A stretch of 64,000 nucleotides of DNA from Phyllobacterium trifolii (GTDB lineage Bacteria > Pseudomonadota > Alphaproteobacteria > Rhizobiales > Rhizobiaceae), in the NCBI RefSeq assembly GCF_014192095.1, contig NZ_JACHXN010000013.1, positions 1 to 64,000 of the forward strand, read 5' to 3'. The position numbers and the translations under genes are program-made. The notes beneath the pieces were generated by a model. It was not told where the DNA came from. It saw only the letters and a list, made by a program, of their open reading frames with translations, and searched no databases. Positions 53,328 to 63,363 of the stretch are shown here, piece after piece. Positions within the stretch are counted from its first letter, which is position 1. Every line of letters begins with the position of its first letter.

Positions 53328-53717
53328 TCAATCCACTGCAATCAACGCAGCGGCCACTGCCCGATCTTCTGCCAACAACACATTGTAGGTCCGCACTGCT
53401 GCACCCGTGCTCATCGGATCGGACGATATACGGTGCTTGCGCAATTCGTCGCGCAGTTCTTGCGGCGGCCGCCGCAAGTCGGTCCCCATCCCCACCAGCA
53501 AAATTTCGATATCGTCAGCTTGTTCAAGCACAAGCGAGAAATCGGCTATCGTCAGGAGTGGCAGGGTTTTTGGCTCCCAGCCATGAATGCCGGATGGGAG
53601 ACAGAGTATGGAGCCGCGATGCGACATATCCGCGAAGCGAAAGCCGCCATTGCCATAGGCATCGATGGGTGCACGCCCAGGAAAGTGCGCATCCCGAATT
53701 TCAATGCCTTTGACCAA
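53328..53717 (-). CDS. Mth938-like protein (NDUFAF3 family)
   Basis: 129 residues matching DUF498/Mth938: GNGGFRFADMSHRGSILCLPSGIHGW, DDIEILLVGMGTDLRRPP, ISSDPMSTGAAVRTYNVLLAEDRAVAAALIAV. The mitochondrial member NDUFAF3 helps assemble complex I. The fold is three-layered alpha/beta; no catalytic residues are known. It ends the secDF operon: its ATG lies five bases after the secDF stop. This location beside secDF is shared by many alphaproteobacteria. Confidence 0.85.
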   Translation of the reverse strand: MVKGIEIRDAHFPGRAPIDAYGNGGFRFADMSHRGSILCLPSGIHGWEPKTLPLLTIADFSLVLEQADDIEILLVGMGTDLRRPPQELRDELRKHRISSDPMSTGAAVRTYNVLLAEDRAVAAALIAVD

Positions 53718-53721
53718 TTAA

Positions 53722-55989
53722 TTACGCTCCACTCTGGCCGGAGACCGCCGACGGTCCGTTGTTCGCGACATCCCTGCCCTTGAGGCCAAACAGCATCAGC
53801 AAGGGGCCGGCAACGAAAATCGACGAGTAGGTTGCGACGATAATGCCGACACCGAGGACCAGCGCGAATGATTTCACGTCATCTCCACCATAGAGATAGA
53901 GAACGATCAACGCCAGAAACGTTGCAAGCGATGTCAGAATCGTGCGCGACAGGGTCTGGTTGATCGATGCATCGAGAAGCGCCGACAGCGACATGCTATT
54001 GCCGTATCGTCGCAAATTTTCACGCACGCGGTCGTAGATGACGACCGTATCGTTGAGTGAGTAGCCGACTATCGCGAGCAAAGCGGCGATACTCCAGAGG
54101 TTGAACTCCATCTGGAAGACGATGAACATACCGAGCAGTAGCAGTACGTCGTGGATTGTTGCGAGAATGGCGCCAAGTGCGAAATGCCATTCGAAGCGCA
54201 ACCACACATAGACGAAGATCACCGCCAATGAGAGCCCGACAGCGAGCATTCCGGCGTGTGACAGTTCACTCGATACGGACGGGCCGATGACGTCAATGCG
54301 GCGGAAATCGAAGTCGTCCTGCAATTCACCCCGGATTTTGACACCGACAGTCTGCTCGGCATCCTCGCCCTCACCCTGGCTGCCCACGGTAATCAGGGCG
54401 CGATCATCCGATTTGAATGGTTCGATCTTGATGTCACCAATATTCAGATCTTCCAACCGGCTATAGACATCATCGAGATCGATCGCACCCTCGTGCGATT
54501 GAATCTCGACCATCGTGCCGCCCTTGAAATCGATACCGAAATTCATGCCGACAATGGCGAAAAGCACGAGTGCCGCAATGCTCGACAGCGCCGAAAAGCC
54601 AAGCGTCAGAAAACGCAGCTTCATGAACGGGATTTTCGTATTATTTGGAACGAGCTTCAGGAGTGCGCCCGGAACTTCCTTGGGGCGCGCCCATTGAACC
54701 CACACGGATACCAGCCAGCGCGTCAGCGTGAAGGTCGTGAACAGCGTCGTGACGATGCCGATCGTAACGGTCAGCGCGAAACCGTGCACCGGCCCGGAGC
54801 CCAGAATGAAAAGCACGAGTGCCGCGATCAGCGTGGTGACATTGGCATCGACGATCGTTGCAAGGGCCCGTGAAAATCCCGAATCGATAGCCTGGATAAC
54901 GGAAAAGCCAGCGCGCCTGTCCTCGCGAATGCGTTCATAGATGAGCACGTTGGAATCGACCGCCATGCCGATGGTAAGCACGATACCGGCGACGCCCGCC
55001 AGCGTCAGCGGCGCGCCGAAGAGCGTCAACACCGCCAGAATCAGGATCACATTGACGACAAGGGCGATGTTGGCGATGACGCCGAGAAGGCCATAGGTCA
55101 AAAGCATGAAAACGATGACGAGAACTGCGCCGATAAGAGCAGCGATCTTGCCAGAGGCTACAGCAGCCGCTCCGAGATCAGTGCCGATCGTTCTCTCTTC
55201 GAGCACGGTGACACTCGCCGGCAGCGCGCCTGCCCGCATCACAAGCGCGAGGTTACTTGCACCCGAAAGGTCGAAATTGCCGGAAATCTGACCTGTATTC
55301 CCGGGTATTTCCTCACTGATGACCGGAGCTGAAAGCACCTGGTTGTCGAGAACGATAGCGAAGGATTTGCCGACATTCGCCTTGGTAGCCTTCGAGAACC
55401 GGTCAGCGCCAATGCTGTCCAGTCTGAAGGTGATCACAGGCTCTTGGGTGGTCGTATCGATCCCGGCCTGCGCATCGACGAAATTCTTGTTCGAGACGAG
55501 CGGCTCTTTCTTGACCAGATAGGCAACGGGCGGATCGTCGAACGAATACACAACCTCGTCACCTTCCGGCGGCGTGCCGTCGATCGCCTGCTGAACGGGT
55601 ACAGAATCGTCGACCATCTGGAAATGCAGTTCGCCGGTGAGGCTCAGGATGTCCTTGAGCAATTGCGAGTCGTAAAGCCCGGGGACTTCGACGAGCACAC
55701 GGCCATTCCGCTGGCCTTCGACATTGGGATTGGTGTAGCCGAGCTCGCTGAGACGGCGCGTAAGGATTGCAATCGTTGCGTCGGTGTCCGGCAGATGGTC
55801 CTTGTCGACCTGCAGGCGTAGCCGCGAACCACCTTCGAGGTCGAGACCCAACGCCAGCTGCTTCTTCGGCAGCCAGTCCGGCAAGGTCACCAATTGATCC
55901 TGTGTGAAGAGATTTGGCAGCGCGAGGATAACACCCGCAAGCACAACGGCCCAGATGAGTGCAGTCTTCCAGCGGCTAAAATAAAGCAT
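53722..55989 (-). CDS. secDF: SecD-SecF fusion protein translocase subunit
   Basis: 755 residues in one chain. SecD part: first TM (ALIWAVVLAGVILALPNLF), periplasmic P1 region with LALGLDLEGGSRL, the six-TM block with TIGMAVDSNVLIYERIRE. SecF part from about 450: GIDFKGGTMVEI, and the second TM block with GYSLNDTVVIYDRVREN. Twelve helices in all. It uses the proton gradient to pull proteins across the membrane with SecYEG. Fusion of SecD and SecF is usual in Rhizobiales, where the chain is more often about 850 residues, so the P1 region here may be short. Confidence 0.93.
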   Translation of the reverse strand: MLYFSRWKTALIWAVVLAGVILALPNLFTQDQLVTLPDWLPKKQLALGLDLEGGSRLRLQVDKDHLPDTDATIAILTRRLSELGYTNPNVEGQRNGRVLVEVPGLYDSQLLKDILSLTGELHFQMVDDSVPVQQAIDGTPPEGDEVVYSFDDPPVAYLVKKEPLVSNKNFVDAQAGIDTTTQEPVITFRLDSIGADRFSKATKANVGKSFAIVLDNQVLSAPVISEEIPGNTGQISGNFDLSGASNLALVMRAGALPASVTVLEERTIGTDLGAAAVASGKIAALIGAVLVIVFMLLTYGLLGVIANIALVVNVILILAVLTLFGAPLTLAGVAGIVLTIGMAVDSNVLIYERIREDRRAGFSVIQAIDSGFSRALATIVDANVTTLIAALVLFILGSGPVHGFALTVTIGIVTTLFTTFTLTRWLVSVWVQWARPKEVPGALLKLVPNNTKIPFMKLRFLTLGFSALSSIAALVLFAIVGMNFGIDFKGGTMVEIQSHEGAIDLDDVYSRLEDLNIGDIKIEPFKSDDRALITVGSQGEGEDAEQTVGVKIRGELQDDFDFRRIDVIGPSVSSELSHAGMLAVGLSLAVIFVYVWLRFEWHFALGAILATIHDVLLLLGMFIVFQMEFNLWSIAALLAIVGYSLNDTVVIYDRVRENLRRYGNSMSLSALLDASINQTLSRTILTSLATFLALIVLYLYGGDDVKSFALVLGVGIIVATYSSIFVAGPLLMLFGLKGRDVANNGPSAVSGQSGA

Positions 55990-56053
55990 ACGGTCGCAAA
56001 CCTTAGAGCCTAGAATCAGAAGGGCGGCTCAACGGCCGCCCCGTCACTATGCC

Positions 56054-56395
56054 TTATTTCTTGTTGTCGGCAACCGGCTCGCCCTTGACCCGGACGTCGG
56101 CCACCATGCCCCGCAGGACACGAGCCTTGACGCCTTCGCCGATTTCGACATCCAGCTCGCCGGTATCTTCATAGACTTTGGTAACCTTGGCGATGAAACC
56201 GCCACCCGTAATAATTGTATCGCCACGGCGGATATTCTTCAGCTGCTCCTCGCGCTTCTTGGCAGCGGTACGCTGTGGGCGAATGATCAAAAAGTACATG
56301 ATCACGAAGATCAGAATGAACGGCAGGATGCTCATCAGCATTTCCGGCGCGCCGCCGACACCCGTTGCCTGTGCATATGCGGGAGTTACGAACAT
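56054..56395 (-). CDS. yajC: Preprotein translocase subunit YajC
   Basis: 113 residues. One transmembrane helix (EMLMSILPFILIFVIMYFLIIRPQ), then the YajC signature RPQRTAAKKREEQLKNIRRGDTIITGGG and a small beta barrel. It binds SecDF. GGAGG eight bases before the ATG at 56395 decides the start; an upstream ATG adds 17 residues with no support. secDF follows on the same strand, 64 bases on. It is divergent from the ATPase gene. Confidence 0.92.
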   Translation of the reverse strand: MFVTPAYAQATGVGGAPEMLMSILPFILIFVIMYFLIIRPQRTAAKKREEQLKNIRRGDTIITGGGFIAKVTKVYEDTGELDVEIGEGVKARVLRGMVADVRVKGEPVADNKK

Positions 56396-56550
56396 TGAGA
56401 CAACCTCCAGAGAAAACCAGATTTGAAAGAACTTGAGCCAGCGCAATACAATGTTTGGGGCGTCAAAAGCAACCGTACAAAACTGTGTGTCCTGCTTTTC
56501 GAATTATCTTCAACATGATAGTCGCATATATGCATGAAAATGAAGGCTCG

Positions 56551-57420
56551 ATGAGTATGTCCGATGAATTGTTGACAGATAAACTTGACCGGCTGATTGC
56601 GGTGCTGGAGCGCATGGCACCGCCAAAAGCTCAACCGGTCGACCTCGATGTGGCGGATTGCTTCGTTTGGAATCCGGACAAGCTCACCTTTGACCCGGTC
56701 AGCAAGGTCAACCGCGTGGACATTTCCTTGATCCGCGGCGTCGACAACGTTCGCGATATCCTCTTCGACAATACGAAACGCTTTGCCGATGGTTTGCAGG
56801 CGAACAATGTGCTGCTGTGGGGCGCGCGCGGCATGGGCAAGTCATCGCTGGTCAAGGCGGTGCATGCCTCTGTCAACGCTGCTGCACCGACCGGCGGCCA
56901 CCCCCTCAAACTTGTGGAAATCCACCGCGAAGATATCGACAGCCTTCCCGCCCTGATGGCGGCCATCAAGGACACGGATTACCGGTTCATCCTGTTTTGC
57001 GACGACCTGTCCTTCGATCACGACGACACATCATACAAATCATTGAAGGCAGCACTGGAAGGCGGGGTCGAAGGCCGGCCGGACAATGTCATCTTTTACG
57101 CCACATCGAACCGGCGTCATCTTCTGCCGCGCGACATGATCGAGAACGAACGTTCCACCGCTATCAACCCCTCCGAGGCGGTTGAAGAAAAAGTCTCGCT
57201 TTCGGACCGCTTCGGACTTTGGCTTGGGTTCCATAAATGCAGCCAGGACGACTATCTGTCGATGATCGATGGCTATGCGGCGCATTTCCACCTGCCGATG
57301 AAGCAACCGGAATTGCATGCGCAGGCGCTGGAGTGGTCCACGACACGCGGGGCACGGTCCGGCCGTGTCGCCTGGCAATTTATCCAGGATCTTGCCGGAC
57401 GTCTCGGCAAGAAGCTCTAG
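56551..57420 (+). CDS. DUF815 family AAA+ ATPase
   Basis: 289 residues from the ATG at 56551 (MSMSDELL), which has GAAGG upstream; three more ATGs lie upstream in frame. Walker A GARGMGKSS (about 99-107), Walker B-like FILFCDDLSFD (about 148-158), and sensor motifs YATSNRRHLLPR and SDRFGLWLGF. The family is single-chain, cytoplasmic, and conserved next to yajC-secDF in Rhizobiales. Function unknown; a link to the Sec machinery is only suggested by position. Confidence 0.85.
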   Translation: MSMSDELLTDKLDRLIAVLERMAPPKAQPVDLDVADCFVWNPDKLTFDPVSKVNRVDISLIRGVDNVRDILFDNTKRFADGLQANNVLLWGARGMGKSSLVKAVHASVNAAAPTGGHPLKLVEIHREDIDSLPALMAAIKDTDYRFILFCDDLSFDHDDTSYKSLKAALEGGVEGRPDNVIFYATSNRRHLLPRDMIENERSTAINPSEAVEEKVSLSDRFGLWLGFHKCSQDDYLSMIDGYAAHFHLPMKQPELHAQALEWSTTRGARSGRVAWQFIQDLAGRLGKKL

Positions 57421-57429
57421 ACACTAAAA

Positions 57430-57453
57430 AGCCCGCACCTTTCGGCGCGGGCT
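57430..57453. terminator. Terminator between the ATPase and nlpD-like genes
   Basis: AGCCCGC and GCGGGCT form a stem with an A run before it (57426-57430), giving TTTTT on the minus strand, so it chiefly ends the nlpD-like transcript 24 bases past its stop. Confidence 0.75.
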
Positions 57454-57476
57454 ATCAAACTGCTCGTCTGGTCCGA

Positions 57477-58790
57477 TCAGGATTCGAGATATTTCGTCGG
57501 GTCAACCGGCGTCGAGTTCTTGCGAACCTCGAAGTGAAGCATTGGTGTCGTTGCGTTGCCGGTCATGCCTGATACTCCAAGCTGATCGCCGCGCTTGACC
57601 TTCTGGCCGCGCTGGACATCCAGCTTGCTGGCATTGCCGTAAACCGTCACTAGGCCGTTGTCATGGCGCACCAGCACCGTGTTGCCAAACTCCTTCAGGC
57701 CATCGCCGGAGTAGATGACCACACCGTTTTCAGCCGCCTTGATCGGCGTACCCTCAGGCACGGAGATGTTGATGCCGTCGCTGCCCTTGCCATAATTGGC
57801 GACAACCCGGCCGCGAACCGGCCAGCGCATCCCCGAGACGCCGGTAGCCGACGGCGCTGCGGCAACATCCTTGTCCTTATCCGCGTTCTCGATGACCTTC
57901 TCGCTGGCCTGTGGCGGTGTGTAAGGCTTGGCCGAAGTGTCGGCTTGCGGAGCTGCAGCAGCCTGCGTCGCGGCACTTGCGACCGCCTTCGGCTGTTCTG
58001 CAGGCGGTGTCGAAGCGGTCTTGACCTGATCGACCGTTCCACCCTTCGGCTTCATGGTGTTGGCGACATTCTGAGCAAGCGCGGAGTTGGACGGCGGAAT
58101 GATGAGCGCCTGACCAACACGGACGGTGCCATCCTTCATGTTGTTCGCCTGCTTGATCGCCTCGACATTGCTCCCGGTTTTGCGCGAGATCGCATGCAGC
58201 GTGTCACCGCTCTGGACTGTATAGGAGCCCTGGCTGGTTGGCTTTGCAACGGTGGTCGCGGCGGCTACCTGCTTGGTCGCCTGCGGTGTCTGTATGACGG
58301 CGACGTTGTTCGAATGCACCGGAGCCGCCTTTACAGGCATCTTTGCTTCACGGCCATCCGGCGTTTTCAGCGTACCCGAAGCCGACTCCAACGGTGCGGC
58401 TTGCATTGGCTGCGCTGAAGCGACCTGCTGCTGGCGCAGTGGCGCCGCGCTGGCAACAGGTGCAAGTGCAGGGCGCGTCGGCTGCGACGAAACTGGCGGC
58501 AGCGCCGAAGTGCTTGCAGCCCCGACGGGCGGCAGGCTGCTGCGCTGAACACCGCCGCTGCGGCTGACAGAAGCTGTCTGCGTTGAATCGACGGGAGGTG
58601 TATAAGGTTGTGGCGTGTTGTTGGACGCTTGCATGACTGATCGTTGATTGTCGCTATAGCCGGAACTGAAATCGGCACTGGTGAAACGCTGCACGCCAGA
58701 GCTGCAGCCTGCCGCGATACCGGCAATCGAGAGAATGGCGGCATTCAGAGCCAGCCGCCGTGACGCTTTGTCTAGTGTACTCAAACGCAT
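57477..58790 (-). CDS. nlpD: LysM-M23 lipoprotein, NlpD-like (degenerate peptidase)
   Basis: 437 residues. Lipoprotein signal with lipobox IAAGC (about Cys29), a long Ser/Thr/Pro/Gln-rich region, a LysM domain (YTVQSGDTLHAISRKTGSNVEAIKQANN, about 185-230), and a C-terminal M23/LytM domain. The catalytic His and Asp of the usual H-x-G-x-D motif are replaced here (GKGSDGINIS), and the HLS motif reads GNASKL, while LHFEV keeps its His. It is thus probably inactive, like E. coli NlpD and EnvC, which activate amidases at the division septum. It follows pcm, in the order surE-pcm-nlpD known from E. coli. Confidence 0.88.
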   Translation of the reverse strand: MRLSTLDKASRRLALNAAILSIAGIAAGCSSGVQRFTSADFSSGYSDNQRSVMQASNNTPQPYTPPVDSTQTASVSRSGGVQRSSLPPVGAASTSALPPVSSQPTRPALAPVASAAPLRQQQVASAQPMQAAPLESASGTLKTPDGREAKMPVKAAPVHSNNVAVIQTPQATKQVAAATTVAKPTSQGSYTVQSGDTLHAISRKTGSNVEAIKQANNMKDGTVRVGQALIIPPSNSALAQNVANTMKPKGGTVDQVKTASTPPAEQPKAVASAATQAAAAPQADTSAKPYTPPQASEKVIENADKDKDVAAAPSATGVSGMRWPVRGRVVANYGKGSDGINISVPEGTPIKAAENGVVIYSGDGLKEFGNTVLVRHDNGLVTVYGNASKLDVQRGQKVKRGDQLGVSGMTGNATTPMLHFEVRKNSTPVDPTKYLES

Positions 58791-58906
58791 CGCATATCCC
58801 GCCCGTACTCAATACAAGAATATTGGACTCATTAGATCGCGTTAATGTTACTCGACCGTTAAAGAGCGAATAAAATTTGTAAAAAATTCACCAAACTCGT
58901 AAAGGG

Positions 58907-59560
58907 TCAGAGTGCCGAGGCGACACCCTCCATCAGGGGCAATAGGCGCACGGGCATCAAATCATGGCGTTCAAAACGGCTGCCAATTTTCGATAGCCGC
59001 GCCATCACTTGTCTGCCGTCGAGCGGTCCGATCGGTGCGATCATCACGCCGTTTGACGACAGGAGATCGACGAACTGGCGCGGCATGCTTTCGAAAGCGC
59101 CCCAGACGATGATGCGGTCGAACGGGCCGTCATGCACGAGGCCATGCCTGCCATCCGCATGCTTGACGAAGGTATTCTCGATTTTCAGCGCCTGGAGCCG
59201 CTGATGCGCCAGTTCAACCAGCGTGCGATAGCGCTCCAGCGACAAAACACGGCCGGCGAGCCGCGCCATCACGGCCGCCGTAAAGCCAGAACCGGTACCG
59301 ATTTCCAGCACACGGTGCGTAGGCTCAAGATCGAGGGAATTAATCAGCTGTGCCTGCAAATCCAGCGCTTCGATGAACTCACCGCATTCGATCGGCAGCG
59401 TTCCCGCACCGTAGGCAAGGTTACCGAGATTGCCGTTGACAAAAGCTGTACGCGGCGTGGCCTCCAAGGCGCTGATCAGACGTTGATCCGACAGGCCTAA
59501 GGCACGCATGCGCAGCACAAAAGCCGCAAATCCTTCACGTTCAGACATCGCAACCTTCAT
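58907..59560 (-). CDS. pcm: Protein-L-isoaspartate O-methyltransferase
   Basis: 217 residues. SAM motif [15 protein letters not shown] (about 86-100), the isoaspartyl-binding [10 protein letters not shown] region, and [20 protein letters not shown] near the C-terminus match PCMT. It repairs isoaspartyl residues in damaged proteins. Its start overlaps the surE stop by four bases (ATGA), giving translational coupling. Confidence 0.9.
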   Translation of the reverse strand: MKVAMSEREGFAAFVLRMRALGLSDQRLISALEATPRTAFVNGNLGNLAYGAGTLPIECGEFIEALDLQAQLINSLDLEPTHRVLEIGTGSGFTAAVMARLAGRVLSLERYRTLVELAHQRLQALKIENTFVKHADGRHGLVHDGPFDRIIVWGAFESMPRQFVDLLSSNGVMIAPIGPLDGRQVMARLSKIGSRFERHDLMPVRLLPLMEGVASAL

Positions 59561-60315
59561 GCAATGGCACTCGCAAGGGTTGCGAGCGTGTCATGCGCCG
59601 TCAGGTCGAGCTGTAGCGGTGTGACTGAAATGAAGTTCTTGGCGAGTGCGGCCACATCGCTGTTTTCGGCCGGCACATCCTTGCCGCGGCCATAGCGCAG
59701 CCAGTAATAGGGCAAGCCGCGGCCATCATGGCGCTCTTCTATGGTCAGGCCATGCGAAAGCTTGCCTTGCGCCGTAACCCGCGTTCCGGCGATCTCCGCA
59801 GCGCTGCAGCTCGGGAAGTTGATATTGATGAGAACGGTCTTTGGCAGTTCGACATCAAGCACCTTTTTTAAGATCGCGGGCGCCCTCTCCTCCACGACCT
59901 CCCATGGCAGCACGCGCGCGCCGCCATCGAGATTGTATTCCTGCGACAAGGCAATGGACTTGATGCCGAGCAAAGTGCCCTCGATGGCGCCGGCGACAGT
60001 CCCCGAATAGGTGACGTCATCGGCCATGTTCGAGCCAGAATTAACACCGGAAAGGATCAGATCCGGTGCATCCGGCATCAGATGCTTGACGCCCATGATG
60101 ACGCAATCGGTCGGTGTGCCGCGCACGGCAAAATGCCGGTCATCGATTTTGCGCAGGCGCAACGGGTTGGACAGCGTCAGCGAATGCGCCAGACCACTCT
60201 GGTCCGTTTCCGGTGCAACCACCCAGATATCGTCCGAAAGCTGGCGCGCAATGCGTTCAAGCACGCTCAGACCTTCCGCATGAATACCATCATCGTTGGT
60301 CAGAAGAATGCGCAT
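59557..60315 (-). CDS. surE: 5'-nucleotidase SurE
   Basis: 252 residues. N-terminal metal motif [12 protein letters not shown] (D8, D9), then [22 protein letters not shown] (Asn ligand and phosphate loop) and VLININFPS. SurE dephosphorylates nucleoside monophosphates and short polyphosphate in stationary phase. Overlaps pcm; serS ends 15 bases before its start, all on one strand. Confidence 0.94.
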   Translation of the reverse strand: MRILLTNDDGIHAEGLSVLERIARQLSDDIWVVAPETDQSGLAHSLTLSNPLRLRKIDDRHFAVRGTPTDCVIMGVKHLMPDAPDLILSGVNSGSNMADDVTYSGTVAGAIEGTLLGIKSIALSQEYNLDGGARVLPWEVVEERAPAILKKVLDVELPKTVLININFPSCSAAEIAGTRVTAQGKLSHGLTIEERHDGRGLPYYWLRYGRGKDVPAENSDVAALAKNFISVTPLQLDLTAHDTLATLASAIA

Positions 60316-60330
60316 TTGCCCCAGTCCCTC

Positions 60331-61614
60331 TTATGCTGCTTTTTCGATCCGCTTCAGTTCACCCATATAGGGCACAAGGGCTTCAGGAATTGTTACGCTG
60401 CCATCCTCGTTCTGATAATTTTCGACAACGGCAATCAGCGCGCGCCCGACGGCAGTACCCGAACCGTTCAGCGTATGCACGAAACGCGTCGACTTCTCGC
60501 CCTCCGGCCGGTAGCGGGCATTCATGCGGCGTGCCTGGAAATCACCGCATACCGAGCAGCTGGAGATCTCGCGATACGCCTTCTGCCCCGGCAACCAGAC
60601 TTCCAGGTCATAGGTTTTCTGCGCGCCAAAGCCCATGTCGCCGGTGCACAGCGTCATGGTGCGGAACGACAGGTCGAGCCGCTTCAAAACTTCCTCGGCA
60701 CATGACGTCATCCGCTCATGTTCCTCGATGGAATGCTCCGCGTCGGTGATCGATACCAGTTCAACCTTCATGAACTGGTGCTGGCGCAACATGCCACGCG
60801 TGTCCCGACCGGCCGAACCTGCTTCCGAACGGAAGCACGCCGTCAGCGCTGTCATGCGTATCGGCAGATCGCGAATATCGAGAATTTCCTCGCGCACAAG
60901 ATTGGTCAGCGGCACCTCCGCGGTTGGGATCAGATAGCGGCCGTCCGTGGTCCGGAACAGATCTTCGGCGAACTTCGGTAGTTGGCCCGTGCCGTAGAGC
61001 ACTTCGTCATTGACCAGCAGCGGCGGGCTGACCTCGGTATAGCCGTGTTCGGTCGTGTGCAGATCGAGCATGAATTGGCCAAGCGCACGCTCCAGCCGCG
61101 CCAGCTGACTTTTCAGGACCGTGAAGCGGCTGCCGGAAAGCTTTGCCGCCCGCTCGAAGTCCATGTAGCCGAGCTTTTCGCCGATCTCGAAATGCTCTTT
61201 CGGCTCGAAGGAAAAATTCTTGAGGGTTCCGACGCGGCGCGTTTCAACATTGCTGGCCTCGTCCTTGCCGACCGGAACGTCAGCAAGCGGTATGTTCGGA
61301 AGCACCGACAATGCATCGCTCAGCGCTCGATCGAGCTGGCGCTCTTCCTCTTCGGCTGACGTCAGGAACAGCTTGATCTCTGCAACTTCGGCCTTCAGAC
61401 GGTCGGCGGTTGCCTGATCCTTGGCACCCATTGCCTTGCCGATCTCTTTCGAGGCGGCGTTGCGGCGTTCCTGCGCTTCCTGCAATTTGGCGATGTGCTG
61501 ACGGCGCTTTTCGTCGAGCTCGATCAAACGGGACGATGCCGGCTCGTTGCCTCGTTTGGCCAGAGCTGCATCAAGCGCTTGCGGATTCTCTCGGATCCAT
61601 TTGATATCGAGCAT
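60331..61614 (-). CDS. serS: Seryl-tRNA synthetase
   Basis: 427 residues. N-terminal coiled-coil arm (about 25-105) that grips the long variable arm of tRNA-Ser, then class II motifs: 1 ([24 protein letters not shown]), 2 ([21 protein letters not shown]), 3 ([19 protein letters not shown]). It charges serine tRNAs. The ATG at 61614 gives [11 protein letters not shown], the normal start. The region before it holds a palindromic repeat. Confidence 0.96.
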   Translation of the reverse strand: MLDIKWIRENPQALDAALAKRGNEPASSRLIELDEKRRQHIAKLQEAQERRNAASKEIGKAMGAKDQATADRLKAEVAEIKLFLTSAEEEERQLDRALSDALSVLPNIPLADVPVGKDEASNVETRRVGTLKNFSFEPKEHFEIGEKLGYMDFERAAKLSGSRFTVLKSQLARLERALGQFMLDLHTTEHGYTEVSPPLLVNDEVLYGTGQLPKFAEDLFRTTDGRYLIPTAEVPLTNLVREEILDIRDLPIRMTALTACFRSEAGSAGRDTRGMLRQHQFMKVELVSITDAEHSIEEHERMTSCAEEVLKRLDLSFRTMTLCTGDMGFGAQKTYDLEVWLPGQKAYREISSCSVCGDFQARRMNARYRPEGEKSTRFVHTLNGSGTAVGRALIAVVENYQNEDGSVTIPEALVPYMGELKRIEKAA

Positions 61615-61681
61615 GGGAGTAAAGCCGTGTTGGAGTTAAGTGCCGGGTTCTGTTGAACAATGAATTTGCATTTCTATGGTA

Positions 61682-61799
61682 CGTGGTTCGACAAGCTCAC
61701 CATGAGGGAGAGAGATGATTGCAAGGCTAATCGCCAACGTTGCAGCTCTTGTCTCCCTGCCATCAACCACATCCCTCATGGTGAGCTTGTCGAACCACG
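61682..61799. repeat. 118-bp inverted-repeat element, family B copy 2
   Basis: Perfect 28-base arms (61682-61709 and 61772-61799) containing CGTGGTTCGACAAGCTCACC, the same arm sequence as in the element at 18052-18212. It lies between tatC and serS, both minus strand, in a 223-base gap with no other feature. Confidence 0.85.
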
Positions 61800-61837
61800 C
61801 ACAATGGCTACGCAATCTCTTTTTTCACTGGACACCG

Positions 61838-62662
61838 TCAGGACGAGACTTCGCTGGACTCTGATTTTGCTTCAGCCTCATCTGCCGCACGCTTCTTCTC
61901 GACCAGACGCGCCATCCAGATCGAAACCTCGTAGAGAAGGATCGTCGGGAGCGCAAGACCGATCTGGCTGATCGGATCGGGCGGCGTGATAACGGCGGCC
62001 ACGATAAACGCAATGATGATAGCGTATTTGCGCTTCGACCTCAGTCCCTCGGAGCCAACGAGGCCGACGCGCGCCAGGAGGGTCGTCACGACCGGGAGCT
62101 GAAACACCAGCCCGAATGCGAAAATCAGCGTCATGATGAGGCTGAGATATTCGGAAACCTTCGGCAAAAGCGAGATTTGGACTTCGCCCGCTCCGCCAGT
62201 CTGCTGCATGGCCAGGAAGAACCACATGACCATCGGCGTGAAGAAGAAATAAACCAGCGCGCCGCCCATGAGAAAAAGGATTGGCGATGCAATCAGGAAT
62301 GGCAGGAACGCCATGCGCTCATTGCGGTATAGGCCGGGCGCTACGAATTTGTAGATTTGCGATGCGATGACCGGGAATGCGATGACGATACCGCCAAACA
62401 TGGCGACCTTCACCTGCGTGAAAAAGAATTCCTGCGGGGCCGTATAGATGAGTTGCGCCTTGGCGGGATCGAACCCCGCCCACAAGATCGCCCACTGATA
62501 CGGGATGACCAAAAGGTTGAACAACTGCTTGCCGAAATGAAAGCATACGAGGAACGCCAGGAAGAACGCCAGAAGTGCCCAGATCAGGCGCCGGCGCAGC
62601 TCGATCAGGTGCTCCATCAAGGGGGCCGAGCTTTTATCGATTTCGTCGTCAGCGCTGCTCAA
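61838..62662 (-). CDS. tatC: Sec-independent translocase TatC
   Basis: 274 residues, six transmembrane helices. The N-terminal signal-binding region MEHLIELRRRLIW with conserved Glu, and FFLTQVKVAMFGG-type and FPVIASQIYKFVAPGLYRNER segments, identify it. It recognises twin-arginine signals. Start overlaps the tatB stop by four bases. The C-terminus has an extra acidic Lys/Ala/Glu tail. It would export the Tat substrate at 4655-5842. Confidence 0.95.
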   Translation of the reverse strand: MSSADDEIDKSSAPLMEHLIELRRRLIWALLAFFLAFLVCFHFGKQLFNLLVIPYQWAILWAGFDPAKAQLIYTAPQEFFFTQVKVAMFGGIVIAFPVIASQIYKFVAPGLYRNERMAFLPFLIASPILFLMGGALVYFFFTPMVMWFFLAMQQTGGAGEVQISLLPKVSEYLSLIMTLIFAFGLVFQLPVVTTLLARVGLVGSEGLRSKRKYAIIIAFIVAAVITPPDPISQIGLALPTILLYEVSIWMARLVEKKRAADEAEAKSESSEVSS

Positions 62663-63300
62663 CTCTTTGTCCCCGTATCGACAGCCTTGGCCTTCGGCTT
62701 CGCTGTTCTTTTGGCAGGTGTTTTGGTCGGTGCAGCCGTTGCGACTTCTACGGCCGGCGCTACGCTCTTCTTGGACACAGCCTGCGAAGCGTCTGCGGCT
62801 TTCTTGGCTGGCGCTGTCGGCTTGGCTTTGGTTTCAGCGGCAGCCGCAACCGGCTTCTGTCTTGACCTTGCGGGCTTCTTTATCGCTGTTTCAGCGGCAG
62901 GCGTGGCCGGAGCGGCCAAGGGTTCCATCACCTGCGGTTGCAACTGCGTTGCCCCCGGCGCGGCTGGATCCGGTACAGCGACATTGTCCTTGGCCGTTGC
63001 CGTGGCATCTTTCAAGCTGGAGCGAATTTCCTCACCGATGGTCCGGACAGGATCGAATACCTTGCGAATGTCGTTTCGAGGATCGAGACTCTTGGCATCA
63101 TTGATGATTTCACGCACGTCATCGAGCTCGGCCTCTTTCAAGGCCTCGTCAAACTGCTTGCGGAACTCGCCGGCAGTTGCCCGAAACTTTGCGGTTGCCT
63201 TGCCGAAGGCACGCAGCATCTTCGGCAAATCCTTCGGTCCGACCACCACGATCATGACGATCACGATCACCAGGATTTCCGACCAACCAACTTCAAACAT
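62659..63300 (-). CDS. tatB: Sec-independent translocase TatB
   Basis: 213 residues. One N-terminal helix with the TatB signature FEVGWSEILVIVIVMIVVVGPKDLPKMLRAFGK, then an amphipathic helix, and a long low-complexity Lys/Ala/Pro-rich C-terminus (about 110-213) that makes it longer than E. coli TatB (171). The tail is typical for the family in this order. It forms the receptor complex with TatC. Confidence 0.93.
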   Translation of the reverse strand: MFEVGWSEILVIVIVMIVVVGPKDLPKMLRAFGKATAKFRATAGEFRKQFDEALKEAELDDVREIINDAKSLDPRNDIRKVFDPVRTIGEEIRSSLKDATATAKDNVAVPDPAAPGATQLQPQVMEPLAAPATPAAETAIKKPARSRQKPVAAAAETKAKPTAPAKKAADASQAVSKKSVAPAVEVATAAPTKTPAKRTAKPKAKAVDTGTKS

Positions 63301-63363
63301 TCATCATGCTCCAGCCACGACGCGGCAAACGTAGCCGCGCGCAGGACAAGATTATCCTTGGAT

